Shown here in pieces: positions 5,725-5,777 of a DNA stretch of 5,777 nt. The DNA is from CAZIKB01 sp964539665 (GTDB lineage: Bacteria > Zhuqueibacterota > Zhuqueibacteria > Oceanimicrobiales > Oceanimicrobiaceae). The translations under genes were made by a program, and so were the position numbers. The notes under the pieces were generated by a model that worked only from the letters and a program-made list of their open reading frames with translations, ran no database searches and was not told the DNA's origin. The stretch covers positions 1-5,777 of the forward strand of contig CAZIKB010000223.1 of the NCBI GenBank assembly GCA_964539665.1, given 5' to 3'. How positions within the stretch are numbered: the stretch's first letter is position 1; every line of letters begins with the position of its first letter.

Positions 5725-5777
5725 GTTTATAATTGTTTTACTTGACATTACAATTTAAGGAATATTTATGGCTAAGT

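Larger units (their letters stand above)
4180..5777 (-). mobile_element. Insertion sequence with DDE transposase, right end outside the window
   Basis: A single-gene insertion sequence is inferred from the complete transposase gene. The left boundary is approximate, and the right end is not identified: I found no inverted match between the sequence left of 4225 and the 65 bases right of 5712. The element has better codon and ribosome-binding features than the relics beside it, as expected for a recent arrival. Its insertion beside the lipoprotein relic may be linked to that gene's decay, but no target duplication can be assigned. Confidence 0.55.

Noticed and set aside
5768..5777. Possible start of a divergent plus-strand gene (AAGG then ATGGCTAAG at the window edge)
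   Set aside because: Only three codons are visible, and the spot probably lies inside the insertion sequence; too little to call.

Overview
This is a window of mixed composition, GC-richer in the first 1.3 kb and AT-rich from about 2.3 kb on. Every gene I can support lies on the minus strand. The best guess for the host is a Gram-negative bacterium of the Bacteroidota/Balneolota/Calditrichota type. The clues are an LpxH-like metallophosphoesterase, exported and lipoprotein signal peptides, AsnPro-rich TPR tails and an exported DinB-fold protein. Several genes have readable Shine-Dalgarno sequences, which argues against a typical Bacteroidia genome. No taxonomic marker gene is present, so this assignment is weak.

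Layout, in the direction of transcription (high to low coordinates). At 4225-5712 is a DDE transposase with a strong AAGGAG ribosome binding site; its insertion sequence probably continues past the right edge. At 3738-4043 is a relic gene: a lipoprotein signal peptide without a standard start codon, joined directly to the TPR tail of a larger protein. At 3034-3640 is a toxin-first type II toxin-antitoxin operon, a RelE/HigB-like toxin overlapping a NadS/HigA-like antitoxin, with a near-consensus promoter (TTGACA-17 nt-TATATT) almost touching the toxin GTG. At 2323-2901 is a DinB-superfamily protein with a signal peptide. At 1499-2212 is the C-terminal part of a TPR protein with no credible start, and a further open stretch in another frame lies just upstream. 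At 48-1334 is a complete metallophosphoesterase with two membrane segments inserted between its catalytic motif blocks.

The main find is the DNA around the toxin-antitoxin operon. Directly after the antitoxin stop is an imperfect inverted repeat (about 2926-3009) with the architecture of an integron attC site. It has a 6+6+4 bp stem with two single-base bulges on one arm, G2996 and T2989. Both fall on the strand that would be the recombinogenic bottom strand, in the order expected for attC extrahelical bases. Its outer box on the minus strand, CCCTAAC, is the exact complement of GTTAGGG at 3692-3686, just upstream of the toxin promoter. This is what a cassette running from about 3691 to 2926 and carrying its own promoter plus a toxin-antitoxin pair would show. 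No integrase gene is in the window, so it would be a lone cassette or part of a cluster of attC sites lacking an integrase.

Overall, 1.5-5.8 kb reads as an accessory region (IS, toxin-antitoxin cassette, two gene relics) next to an intact, probably resident phosphoesterase gene.
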